The translations under genes were made by a program, and so were the position numbers. The notes beneath the pieces were generated by a model, which saw nothing but the letters and a program-made list of their open reading frames with translations, was not told the DNA's origin and made no database searches. DNA of 64,000 nt from JACKAQ01 sp020634975 [NCBI: Calditrichia bacterium] (lineage in GTDB: Bacteria; Calditrichota; Calditrichia; RBG-13-44-9), in NCBI GenBank assembly GCA_020634975.1, contig JACKAQ010000001.1, positions 248,001 through 312,000 on the forward strand, in the 5' to 3' direction. This document shows positions 47,468 to 58,500 of the stretch, piece after piece. Numbering within the stretch: the first letter of the stretch is position 1; every line of letters starts with the position of its first letter.

Positions 47468-50400
47468 ATGTGGCAGAAACCACGATTGGTTGCAAAATGG
47501 CTGATATTTTTGCTATTTCTGACTTGTTCTTCCGGTAGCAAATTATTTGCCCAAACAACCTACACCTGGAAAAGCGACAGCATCGGTAGTTGGCAAAATG
47601 CCGACATGTGGATTCCCACAGGCATTCCCGGTAGCAACGATGGTGTGATCATCGGTTCCGGCATTGTTTCGATGGAAAACGCCACGATAACCATCAGGGA
47701 AATTACGCTTTCCGGCGGAACGTTAACCGCAGCCGGCGCAAAACTGACTGTTACCGAACGGTTCAGTTGGCTGAACGGCAATATGCTCGGCGATACTCTT
47801 TCTGCTACACTAACGGATACTGTGGAGGTCGGAGAAAATGCAGATTTTATCATTCAGGGTTCGGGTGCACGCAACGTTGCCAAATTTTACATCCGTAGCT
47901 ACGGATACACCACCTGGAACACATCAAACTCGCTGGAACTCGCCCGTGGTTCCATTTTCGAAAATACACCAACGGCAACGTTTGAGATGCAGAGCGATCG
48001 CCGGATAAAGGGAGTGCAACCTGATCCGGGAATGTTTATTTCGCACGGGACACTCGTTAAATCGGCGGGTAGCAGCCGTAGTTTCATCGAAGTATTGATG
48101 GAAATTAGCGGAAATATCGATCTCAACGCAGGAAGCCTGCAACTGGACGGCGGCGGAAGCCTCGCTAATCTATCGGCAACTGTTGTTTCCGGCAGTGAGT
48201 TGCTCATCCGCGATGAGCCATTTTCGCTGGATAGCGCCGTTTTTTCCGGCAACGGCACAGTAACGATCAACGATGCACCAATTACCCTCGGCACCGGCGA
48301 CATTTCCATTGGCAGTGGCATTACATTATCGCTGCTCAGCAGCGGCACGGCATTGACCGGCGATGCCGATCTGGTTATCGATGGCGTTCTCAACTGGAAT
48401 CGTGGAAAAATCACCGGAAACGGTGCGATCATCAACAATAATCTCATTCAAATTACCGGCGACCGGAGCAAAACCATTGGTAAAAATCTGGTCAACAACG
48501 GCATCATCGATTGGACGGAGGGCGGCGGTCTCAATTTTGAAAACGGCGCTTCGCTGACCAACGCGCCAGCCGCATCTTTCAATATTATTGGCGATGGGAA
48601 CATTTTGCTGAGCAGCGGCACCGGCAGTAAGTTGATCAACAACGGAACGGTCAGCAAAACGCAGACAACCGGAAACACCACCATCGGGCTCGAGTTGCAC
48701 AATCGCGGCGCGTTCAATATCAACAGCGGCAGCATCCAGTTGACAGAAACCCGCGACTCAACGGGAACCATCCAAATTGACAGCGGAACAACCCTGGAAT
48801 TGCTGGACGGCAGTCACAAATTTCTCGAAAACGCCCGAATCAGTGGTCCCGGATTGTTGGTAATTTCGGGAGATTCCGTTTTATTTGACGGAACATATCA
48901 CGGCACCGGAGAATTTCGCATCGACGGCGGCGTGGTCACATTTGATCAGCCGGATACGGTGCAACAATTATCGATGAACGGCGGCACGTTAAACGGCAAC
49001 GGCGCGTTGGTTGTTGCCGGTGCGTTCAATTGGCTGGACGGTGATATCGAAGGCGATAGCGACATCCGGCTGAAATCCACTACCGCGATGATCGGCACTT
49101 CATCGAATGTCAAATATATTCGCGATCGCACTGTCATCAACGAAGGCAGCCTGGTTTGGAGCGGTAACGCCGATTTGCGGTTGAACCGCGATGCGGAAAT
49201 TATCAACGAAACCGGCGCAACACTGACCGTTCAGACGGACGCAGATGTGCTCAAAGAATTCGGCGCGCCGTTGGGCGGGCTCATTACCAATCGCGGTACG
49301 CTCATCAAATCACTCAGCGAAGGCACCACAACGATAGAAGCGGATTTGCAAAATTCTGGTGAAATGGCCATTCGCAGCGGAACGCTCCGTTTCAATCAGC
49401 AAATTGTCAACGCGGGCAGCGGCATCATTTCCGGAACGGATACGCTGAATGTGCAAAACGCAACATTCACCAATAATGGCGTGGTTCGTCCGGGCCATCC
49501 GGTCGGCAGTTTGCGAGTCGTTAACGATTTACCGACATCCATCAGCAGCGTTATCGATTTGGAAATACAGGGTGTTACACCCGGTTTTACTTACGATCAG
49601 TTGCAGATAAACAGCACCGCATTTTTGGGCGGAACACTGAAATTCTCCGTTAAAAGCGGATTTACGCCGGCACTGACGGATACGTTTTTTGTGATGACTT
49701 ATGCCAGCTACAGCGGTGCTTTCGCCAATGTTACCGGTCCGGGCGGCAGCACATTTTCTTCGGGATACAAAAATAACCGGTTTTACATCACCAACATCAA
49801 TTTGCTGAATGCTGCGCCAGTGGCGCTCGATGATGCATTCACCATTTTGGAAGATCACCCATCGCTGCTGAATGTTTTGGCGAACGACAGCGACCCGGAT
49901 AACGACCCGTTGAGCGTTTCCGTGGTAACCTCCCCGGCGCATGGCACTGTCAGCGTCGTCGCCGATACATCATTTTTATATACGCCTGCGGCAAATTTTT
50001 TTGGCGCGGATTCGTTCGATTACGAAGTGAGCGATCCGGATAACGCAACAAATATCGCAACCGTTTACATCACGGTTCAACCAGCAAACGATCCGCCGGT
50101 GATTACAACACTACCCGACATAACTTTTGATGAAACAGAAACTTACACCATCGATTTGGATGATTTTGTGAGCGACGCCGATCACGGCGACAACGAGCTG
50201 AGCTGGTCTGCAACTGTTCTCACAGCCCAAAAACAGGACGGGAAGCCAGTAACAAAATCGGAAGCGATGGAACCGGAAGTTGCAACCATTGAATTGGTGA
50301 ATGTCGATACATCGGATTTGCAAATCAGCATCGATCCGGCAACACATATCGCCAGTTTTACGGGCAGTTCTGTAGGGCTGAACGTATTTACTGTTAGATT

Positions 50401-51979
50401 CGCAGTATCCGATCCGGTCGGGTTCAGCGATACGGACACCATTTCTGTGACGGTCACCGGTACGCTGTCGCCGCCGGTGCTGGTCAATCCCATCAGCGAC
50501 GCGGTATTTAACGAAGACAGCGGACCGGTTGTGGTTGCTAACGATTTGAACACGGTGTTCAGCAACCCGGAAACGACGCCGCTCGTTTTCAGCGCGGTGT
50601 CATTAAACAGCAATATTCAGACAATTTTGCAGGGCGATCAGCTGTCGGTAGTGGCATCGCAAAATTACAATGGCAACGGCACTGTTATCGTTTCCGCCAA
50701 TAACACGATCAGCACATCGGATACTTTTTTGGTGACTGTTTTATCGGTGAACGATCGTCCGGTGGTCAATTTGCCAAATGTCGCGTTTCCGGCGGATGAT
50801 ATTTACCAACTCGATCTCGACAATTTTGTGATTGATGTAGATAATCCGGACGCAGTGCTGCTTTGGACAGCGCAAGTACTCACCTCGACCACCGGAAATC
50901 CCAACGATCTCACGATATCAATCGATCCGGTTTCACACGTTGCGGCATTTTCTGTAACATCAGGTAATTTTGGCACTTACAGCGCCAGATTTAACGTAAT
51001 GGATCCCGGCGGTTTGAGCGCTGCGGATACTATCACTGTCAGCGTCACAGAATTTTTTGTGAACACTGCGCCGATGGTTGTCAACCCGGTTCCCGATGCG
51101 CAATTCCCGGAAGATGCATCGCCAAAACGGCTGCCGGCAAAACTGAGCGACGTATTTTTTGATCCCGATATCAACCAGACACTGACATTTTCGGTGAGTT
51201 CGAACCGTTCGGATATTGTGGCAATTGTGCTGGGCGACAGCGTGCAAATCAGCTATCCGCCCGATTTCAACGGGAGCGGCTCGGTGTTTATCACTGCAAC
51301 GGACGACAGCAGCGCTACCGCCAGCGATACGGTGCAGGTAACAATTCTGCCGGTCAACGATCCACCGCAAATTAGCGGATTGGCACAGCAACTCACTTTC
51401 CCGGCAAACGCATTTGTGACGATCAATTTGTGGATCGCAGTGTCTGATCCCGAAACAGCAGATTCGCTTTTAAGCTATTCCTTTTCTTCAACGAATGATT
51501 CAGTGCTGTTCAGCTTTAACGCAGCAAATGGCGATTTAACACTTTCTGCACACCCGGCATTCGGCGGAACCGCGAATTTGTTCGTAACCGTTAGCGATTC
51601 GCAAAACGCCTCCGCCAGCGATACGATCAGCGTTACGGTTCAACCGGTTTCGGGCATCGATGATGTTGTATCGATTCCTCAAAGTATTGCGTTACATCAA
51701 AATTATCCCAATCCATTTAACCCGGAAACTACCATAAAATTTCAGTTACCGGTAGCGACAACTGTTCGGTTGGTCATTTACAATATGCTCGGTCAGCAAG
51801 TTCGCGAATTGCTGAATACGGCGTTGGCAGCCGGTTACCACAGTGCTCGCTGGAATGGATTTGATGATCGCGGCAATCCCGTAACCAGCGGCATTTATTT
51901 TTACCGGATGGAAATCGCGGGGCTTAACGAAACTGTTACAGGTCAACACCTCATCCGTAAGATGATCCTGATGAAATAA
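47468..51979 (+). CDS. Giant surface protein: beta-helix-like region, cadherin/Ig-like modules, sorting domain
   Basis: GAAGGGAG just upstream selects ATG 47468; a TTG at 47453 is in frame but lacks support. The 1503-residue product has a signal peptide ending '...SGSKLFAQ'. A 'TYTWKSDSIGSWQNADMW' head leads to about 700 residues of short repetitive beta strands ('GTLTAAG', 'NNGIIDWTEGGGLNFENGAS'), typical of adhesin solenoids. From about residue 790 come cadherin/VCBS-like modules ('VLANDSDPDNDPLSV', and several starting 'VNDxPP'). The C-terminal sorting domain has N1412-Y-P-N-P-F-N-P and ends 'LIRKMILMK'. It is probably secreted and cell-surface attached. It is a paralogue of the next gene. 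Confidence 0.87.
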   Translation: MWQKPRLVAKWLIFLLFLTCSSGSKLFAQTTYTWKSDSIGSWQNADMWIPTGIPGSNDGVIIGSGIVSMENATITIREITLSGGTLTAAGAKLTVTERFSWLNGNMLGDTLSATLTDTVEVGENADFIIQGSGARNVAKFYIRSYGYTTWNTSNSLELARGSIFENTPTATFEMQSDRRIKGVQPDPGMFISHGTLVKSAGSSRSFIEVLMEISGNIDLNAGSLQLDGGGSLANLSATVVSGSELLIRDEPFSLDSAVFSGNGTVTINDAPITLGTGDISIGSGITLSLLSSGTALTGDADLVIDGVLNWNRGKITGNGAIINNNLIQITGDRSKTIGKNLVNNGIIDWTEGGGLNFENGASLTNAPAASFNIIGDGNILLSSGTGSKLINNGTVSKTQTTGNTTIGLELHNRGAFNINSGSIQLTETRDSTGTIQIDSGTTLELLDGSHKFLENARISGPGLLVISGDSVLFDGTYHGTGEFRIDGGVVTFDQPDTVQQLSMNGGTLNGNGALVVAGAFNWLDGDIEGDSDIRLKSTTAMIGTSSNVKYIRDRTVINEGSLVWSGNADLRLNRDAEIINETGATLTVQTDADVLKEFGAPLGGLITNRGTLIKSLSEGTTTIEADLQNSGEMAIRSGTLRFNQQIVNAGSGIISGTDTLNVQNATFTNNGVVRPGHPVGSLRVVNDLPTSISSVIDLEIQGVTPGFTYDQLQINSTAFLGGTLKFSVKSGFTPALTDTFFVMTYASYSGAFANVTGPGGSTFSSGYKNNRFYITNINLLNAAPVALDDAFTILEDHPSLLNVLANDSDPDNDPLSVSVVTSPAHGTVSVVADTSFLYTPAANFFGADSFDYEVSDPDNATNIATVYITVQPANDPPVITTLPDITFDETETYTIDLDDFVSDADHGDNELSWSATVLTAQKQDGKPVTKSEAMEPEVATIELVNVDTSDLQISIDPATHIASFTGSSVGLNVFTVRFAVSDPVGFSDTDTISVTVTGTLSPPVLVNPISDAVFNEDSGPVVVANDLNTVFSNPETTPLVFSAVSLNSNIQTILQGDQLSVVASQNYNGNGTVIVSANNTISTSDTFLVTVLSVNDRPVVNLPNVAFPADDIYQLDLDNFVIDVDNPDAVLLWTAQVLTSTTGNPNDLTISIDPVSHVAAFSVTSGNFGTYSARFNVMDPGGLSAADTITVSVTEFFVNTAPMVVNPVPDAQFPEDASPKRLPAKLSDVFFDPDINQTLTFSVSSNRSDIVAIVLGDSVQISYPPDFNGSGSVFITATDDSSATASDTVQVTILPVNDPPQISGLAQQLTFPANAFVTINLWIAVSDPETADSLLSYSFSSTNDSVLFSFNAANGDLTLSAHPAFGGTANLFVTVSDSQNASASDTISVTVQPVSGIDDVVSIPQSIALHQNYPNPFNPETTIKFQLPVATTVRLVIYNMLGQQVRELLNTALAAGYHSARWNGFDDRGNPVTSGIYFYRMEIAGLNETVTGQHLIRKMILMK

Positions 51980-51999
51980 ATTGAACCGACAAATTTCTG

Positions 52000-52032
52000 A
52001 GCCGGTGGTTTTAACAATCGCCGGCTTTTTAT
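52000..52032 (+). terminator. Terminator after the first surface-protein gene
   Basis: AGCCGGTG (52000-52007) pairs with CGCCGGCT (52019-52026), with one G-T wobble. TTTTTATT follows, 21 bp after the stop codon. Confidence 0.8.
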
Positions 52033-52572
52033 TCGGTTTGTTTGTGAAATTATGTTTATCGATGCGTTGCCAAATCACACATTTTGCACATTTTTTATTC
52101 ACCTTCAATCGCCCCAACAGAATTCATTTTCTCAAATTAAGAGTTTGTGCTGTCTGTCATTCCACCCCTAACCTCAATACCTACATTGTTGTAGATTAAT
52201 ATTTACAAAAACATAGTGGTTATTCTACTTAGATCGTGCAAATTCAACAATCGGGATATTTGGCAGGTTAAAAGGCATTAAACCGGAATTGGTTTACGAT
52301 ATCAACAGGCGTGTTGATTTGGAGTGGGTTTTTTGGTGAATTGTATGGGCAATAATCACATCACTACCATTACTACTAAAACTTTTCCGGTAACGCCGAT
52401 TCAACAGTATTTGCAAAGGTGTTACAGTTTAACTAAAGATTCAAAAAAATGAATTTTCAGTCAATTTTTAAAATATTTGTCCGATAGATGAAATGATCGA
52501 TAAAACCAGAGATTTCAAATGTTATTTAAAACTACAACCTATCTCATAAGATTAATCAACTGAAAGGACGCA
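52033..52572. other. 540-bp intergenic region between the two surface-protein genes
   Basis: No convincing coding frame, RNA gene or repeat was seen. The terminator upstream implies that the 3585-residue gene has its own promoter here. AAAGGA at 52563-52568 is its ribosome site. Confidence 0.5.
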
Positions 52573-55500
52573 ATGATGCAACGAGACAAAGGATTCGGTG
52601 TGATTCTCACGCTGTTTTTCCTGTTGCTAGTCGGGATGACTGCTGCTGCACAAACCACATATACGTGGAATGTGTTAGACGGCACATGGGATACCGCTAC
52701 GAACTGGTCGCCCAACGGTATTCCCGGCACAACGGATAATGTCATCATTTCCAATGGTATTCTCCGGATGAACGGTGTTGATCGTACGATAAACAACATC
52801 AACATCTCGCAAGTATCCGGAGGGGATACGCGTATCGAAATGACCGGTAATTTGACGATCAACGGTACGATGACCTGGGATAATGGTTACATTTTAGGTG
52901 ATACATTAACCACAGGCATCGACGATACGCTGACAATTGCAGTCGGTGCTGCGTTGGAAATGAACACCGGCAGCAAAAAGAATGCAGACAATATTGCCAT
53001 TGTCAACAACGGCGCCTTCAACTGGACAGCCGGAAACTTCGATTTAACCTACCTAACCTCAACCCGAGAAAGCTATTTCCTGAATAACAGCATCGTTAAT
53101 ATTACGATGACCACAGACAGGAACTTGCTCGGCGGCGAATTCACAATTTTTGAGAACCTGGGCACAATCAATTTCTCAAATACGGCGGCATCGCCGATTA
53201 CGCAGTTCAGCCTGTTTTTTAACGATCAGGGGACTGTTAATGTGAATGCAGGTACATTAGATGTTCGCGTTGGCGGGGTATTCACAAAAGCCACCCATAA
53301 TCTTGCCAGTGGTGCAGTCATCTGGATCCGGCGTGCCGGTTTCACAGTGGACAGCCTTGTAACCAGCGGCTCCGGTGTTTCCTTAATCGAAGACGCAACA
53401 ATTACATTAAACAACGATTTGGTTACGCAAAGTGGGGCAACCACCTATTTGCAGTCATCCGAAATAACCGGCGCAGCCAATGTGGTTGTTGACGGTACGT
53501 TTCAATTTGACAGAACCCGGATCGGCGGTACCGGCGAAGTTTTGATTAACCCGGGCGGTTCGTTCGGTCTCGTTTCGCCGCAACCAAAAAATATCGCACG
53601 GTTGATTCGCAACAAAGGCACAATCACCTGGGATGACAGCTCGATAGTTGACCTCGAAGCCGGCGGCGATATCATCAACGATACAACCGGCACAATGCTG
53701 ATTACCGGTGCCGGAACGTTTTCACTGGTTGGCGGAACAGGATTGTTCACCAACTACGGCACCGTCGTTAAAAACGGTGGCGGCAAAACGAACTGGAATG
53801 TTCCCTTTGTCAACAATGGTGAAATTTCATTATTAAGTGACTCTTTGAGATTTACCAAATCACTGACCAACAACGACAGCGGCGCCGTTTCCGGTGTCGG
53901 ATTTCTGGATGTATCTGCCGGTGCAGGCTTCACCAATCGTGGCGCTTTCCATCCCGGCGATACGCTCGGTGCTTTAAATTTTGTGGGCAATTATGTAAAC
54001 ACAACATCCACAACTGATCTGGATATCCAGATTGGCGGCAACACGCCGGGCGCATACGACCAATTGTTGGTCAACGGCAGCGCCCAACTGGGCGGCGTTC
54101 TGTCTCTGTCGCGGGTGAACGGGTTTCATCCCGTCCCGACGGATACGTTCCACGTTGTTAAATACGGCAGCCGTACCGGAACATTCAGCTCAGTTGATTT
54201 TCCCGGTCACACCTACAATCTGGCTTACACGGACAGCAGTGTGATGTTGACCGAAATCCAGCGCGACAACTTTGCACCGGTTGCTGTAGTAGACAGCATC
54301 ACCACCGATGAAGAAGTTGCCGCCAGCGTTAACGTGCTCGCCAACGACAGCGATGGCGATGCCGATCCGATGACCATCGCCAGCTTCACGCAGCCGACCG
54401 GCGGCGTTGTTGCCCAACTTGGCGATAGCTCATTTACCTACACGCCAAATGCAAATTTCTTCGGCGCAGACAGCTTTACCTACACAGTAGCTGACGGTTT
54501 CAACGGAAGCACCGTTGGTACGGTTCGCGTTACTGTAAACAGCATCAACGATAATCCGGTTATCACCGGTCTACCCGATCTTGTTTTTGACAACGATAGC
54601 ACAGAAGTGCTGAATTTGGGAACCTACACCAACGATGTCGATCACGACAAAAATACGTTGGTCTGGGCAGCAACGGTGATTGACGCACAGCCGTTACCCA
54701 CTTCAAAAGTGAGCAATCCGGCATTGTTAGTTGATGTTTCTCAACTGAATGTTGCGATTACGGATTCGATTGCAACCTTTACAGCCAATGCAGATAGCGG
54801 TGGCATTTACACGGTAGTGTTCTCCGTAACCGACCCGTTGACCGGCAGCGATACCGATACAATGGTGGTAACGCTGAACATCGGCAACTTCCCGCCAGTG
54901 GTTTCCGCACCTATTCCGGATTTCAATTTTGATGAAGATTCCGGTCCGGTGGTTGTCGAATCTGACCTGAACAATGTGTTCAGTGATGGCGACATCGGCA
55001 CCATTTTCACATTTACCGCGGTATCCGAAAACCCGGATATCCAGGTTTCCGTGAATGGCAACGAGCTTTCAGTAACATCGACCGCAGATTTTGTCGGCTC
55101 CGGCAACGTAATCGTCACCGCAGATGACGATGCGGATACCGTCAGCGATACATTTTTGGTCACTATCGATCCGGTCAATGATGCACCGGTTGCGGCAAAT
55201 GTACCGGATGTCAATTTCAACGAAGATGCATCCACAACATTAAATCTGAAACCGTATGGCAGCGACATCGACAACCTGGTTGGCGAACTGAGCTGGACCG
55301 CAACGGTTATCGCTGCACAGGCGCCGCCGAGCAAACGCGGCAGCAGCTACCAGATTACACCTGCGGATCTGACTGTAAACGTCACCGGCGACACGCTGGC
55401 GAATTTCTCCGCTACGGCAGACAGCGGCGGCGTGTTCACCGTTGTGTTTACCGTCAGCGATCCGGGCGCACTCAGCAGCAACGATACGGTTACCGTTACG

Positions 55501-58500
55501 GTTAACCAAACGGCTGATGCACCGTATGTCGCTTCCGCAATTGCAGATTTGGTGTATAATGAAGATGATGTTCCGGCGACCGCTTCGGCAAATCTGAACA
55601 ACAATTTTGCCGATCCCGATCCGGGAACAACCCTCAATTTCTCGGCTGTTTCTGATAACGCGGACATCTCCGCAACCGTCAGCAACGACAGCCTGCTCAT
55701 CAGCTCCACACTCAATTATAGCGGCTCGGGAACCGTGGTCGTTACGGCATCCGATGGCGGATTGTCCGTCACCGATACGTTTGCCGTAACCATCAACGCC
55801 GTTAACGATGCGCCGGTAATTGCCACCATTCCGGATGTGAATTTCACCGAAGATGGCAGCACCACCGTTGCGCTCAACGATTATGTTGCAGATGTGGACA
55901 ACCTCGATTCCGAAATTTCGTGGGCAGCCGAAGTGCTTTCCGCTTCCGGCACCGTCACCAAAAACGGCGTAACCCGCGAAGTGACCCCGGCGGATCTGAC
56001 CGTCACCATCGACGGCAGCAACGTGGCAACTTTCGCCGCGACCGCGGATTCCAACGGTGTGTTCACCGTGAAGTTTACCGCAACCGATCCGGGTTTGCTC
56101 AGCGATACGGATACTGTTTCCGTCACCGTCAGCTCGGTGAACGACGCACCGTTCCGCACAGCAACCATCGCCGATGTTGCATTCAACGAAGATGCTGGTC
56201 CGGTAACGGCTTCGGCAAATCTGAACAGCAATTTCAGCGATCCCGATCCGGGAACAACGCTGGTTTTCTCGGCGGTTTCGGATAATGCAAATATCACGGC
56301 AACCGTATCCGGTAGCCAATTGACCGTCAACGCCGCAGCCGATTTCTTCGGCACCGGAAATGTTGTCGTCACCGCTTCGGACGGTTCGCTTGCCGCAACC
56401 GATACATTCGCCGTTACCGTAAACGCGGTAAACGATGCGCCGGTAGTTGCCGGCATTCCGGATGTCGGTTTCTCCGAAAACGGTTCGCAAACGGTTTCTC
56501 TCGATGATTATGTAACCGATGTGGACAACCTGCCAGCAGATATGAGCTGGGCTGCTGAAGTGCTCAGCGCTTCCGGCACTGTCACCAAAGGCGGCGTTTC
56601 CCGCGAAGTGACCCCGGCGGATCTGACCGTCACCATCGACGGCAGCAACGTGGCGACCTTCTCCGCGACCGCGGATTCCAACGGTGTGTTCACCGTGAAA
56701 TTTACCGCAACCGACCCCGGCACACTCGCCGATACCGACACCATTACGGTAACGGTTACGCCGGTAAACAACGCGCCGGTTATTTCCGCCATTCCGGATG
56801 CTTCCTTCCCCGAAGATGGCAGCGAAACCGTTGCACTGAACGATTATGTTTCTGATGTGGACAACAGCGACTCAGAAATTACATGGGTTGCAGAAGTGCT
56901 CACCGCTTCCGGAACGGTAACCAAAAACGGATTTGTCCGTCAAGTGACCCCGGCAGATTTGAGCGTTACTATCGACGGTAACAATGTTGCGACATATTCC
57001 GCAACTGCGGATTCCAACGGTGTGTTCACCGTGAAATTTACCGCAACCGATCCGGGTCTGCTCAGCGATACGGACACCGTTACCGTAACCATCAGTTCGG
57101 TGAACGATGCGCCGTTTGTTGTAACGCCGATCTCCGATGTAACCTTCAACGAAGATGAAGGTCCGGTAACCGCAACAACCACACTGAGCTCAAACTTCAG
57201 CGATCCCGATCCGGGCACAACTCTGATTTTCTCAGCAAGTTCAGACAACGTAAATATTACCGCCACCGTCAATGGCAATGCGCTGGACGTTAACGCCGCC
57301 GCAAATTTCTCCGGCACGGGCAACGTTTTGGTGACTGCTTCCGACGGTTCGCTGACGGTTACTGATACTGTGGCTGTCACTGTTAACGCTGTGAACGATG
57401 CGCCGGTGGTTGCCAATATTCCGGATGTCACTTTCTCCGAAGATGGCAGCACAACCGTTGCGCTGAACGATTACGTTACAGACGTAGATAATCTCGACTC
57501 CGAAATTTCGTGGGCAGCCGAAGTGCTTTCCGCTTCCGGCACCGTCACCAAAGGCGGCGTCACCCGCGAAGTTACGCCCGCAGATCTGACCGTCTCCATC
57601 GACGGTAACAATGTGGCGACCCTTTCCGCGACCGCGGATTCCAACGGTGTGTTCACCGTGAAATTTACCGCAACCGATCCGGGTCTGCTCAGCGATACCG
57701 ATACCATCACTGTAACGGTTAATTCGGTGAACGATGCGCCATTTGTGGCATCTGCTATCGCCGATGTATCGTTTAACGAAGATGGTGGTCCGGTAACCGC
57801 AGCCGCAAACCTGAACAGCAACTTTGCTGATCCCGATCCGGGCACAACCCTGCTCTTCTCGGCAAGTTCGGATAACGCGAACATCTCTGCGTCGCTCTCC
57901 GGCAGCCAATTGAGCGTCAACGCCGCAGCCAACTTTTTTGGCGCCGGCAATGTGATTGTCACTGCTTCCGATGGTTCGCTTTCCGTGACCGATACATTTG
58001 CCGTCACCGTTAGCGCAGTGAACGACGCACCGGTCGTTGCCAATATTCCGGATGTTTCATTTACGGAAGATGGCAGCACAACCGTTGCGCTGAACAATTA
58101 TGTGAACGACGTGGACAACCTCGATTCCGAAATTTCGTGGGCGGCTGAAGTGCTTTCCGCTTCCGGCACCGTCACCAAAAACGGCAGAACCCGGGCGATC
58201 ACACCCGCAGACCTGACTGTTTCGATCGACGGCAGCAACGTGGCGACCTTCTCCGCGACCGCGGATTCCAACGGTGTGTTCACCGTGAAATTTACCGCAA
58301 CCGACCCCGGGCTGCTCAGCGATACTGACACGATGACCGTGACCATCAGCTCGGTGAACGATGCACCGTTTGTGGCAGTTGCCATTCCCGATCTCGCGTT
58401 TAACGAAGATGAAGGCCCGGCAATTGCATCAGCAAACCTGAACAACAATTTCAGCGATCCCGATCCGGGAACGACCCTGTTGTATTCGGTCAGCTCGGAT

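Noticed and set aside
51981-52199. Small frame after the first surface-protein gene
   Set aside because: It starts within the terminator hairpin region and encodes a sequence with no recognisable pattern.
55240-56490. Long antisense open frame (over 400 codons) within the adhesin gene, and several similar ones to 62000
   Set aside because: They mirror the GC-rich repeat codons of the sense gene, reuse the same periodicity, have no ribosome sites and encode low-complexity Val/Ser/Thr- or Arg/Gly-rich sequence.
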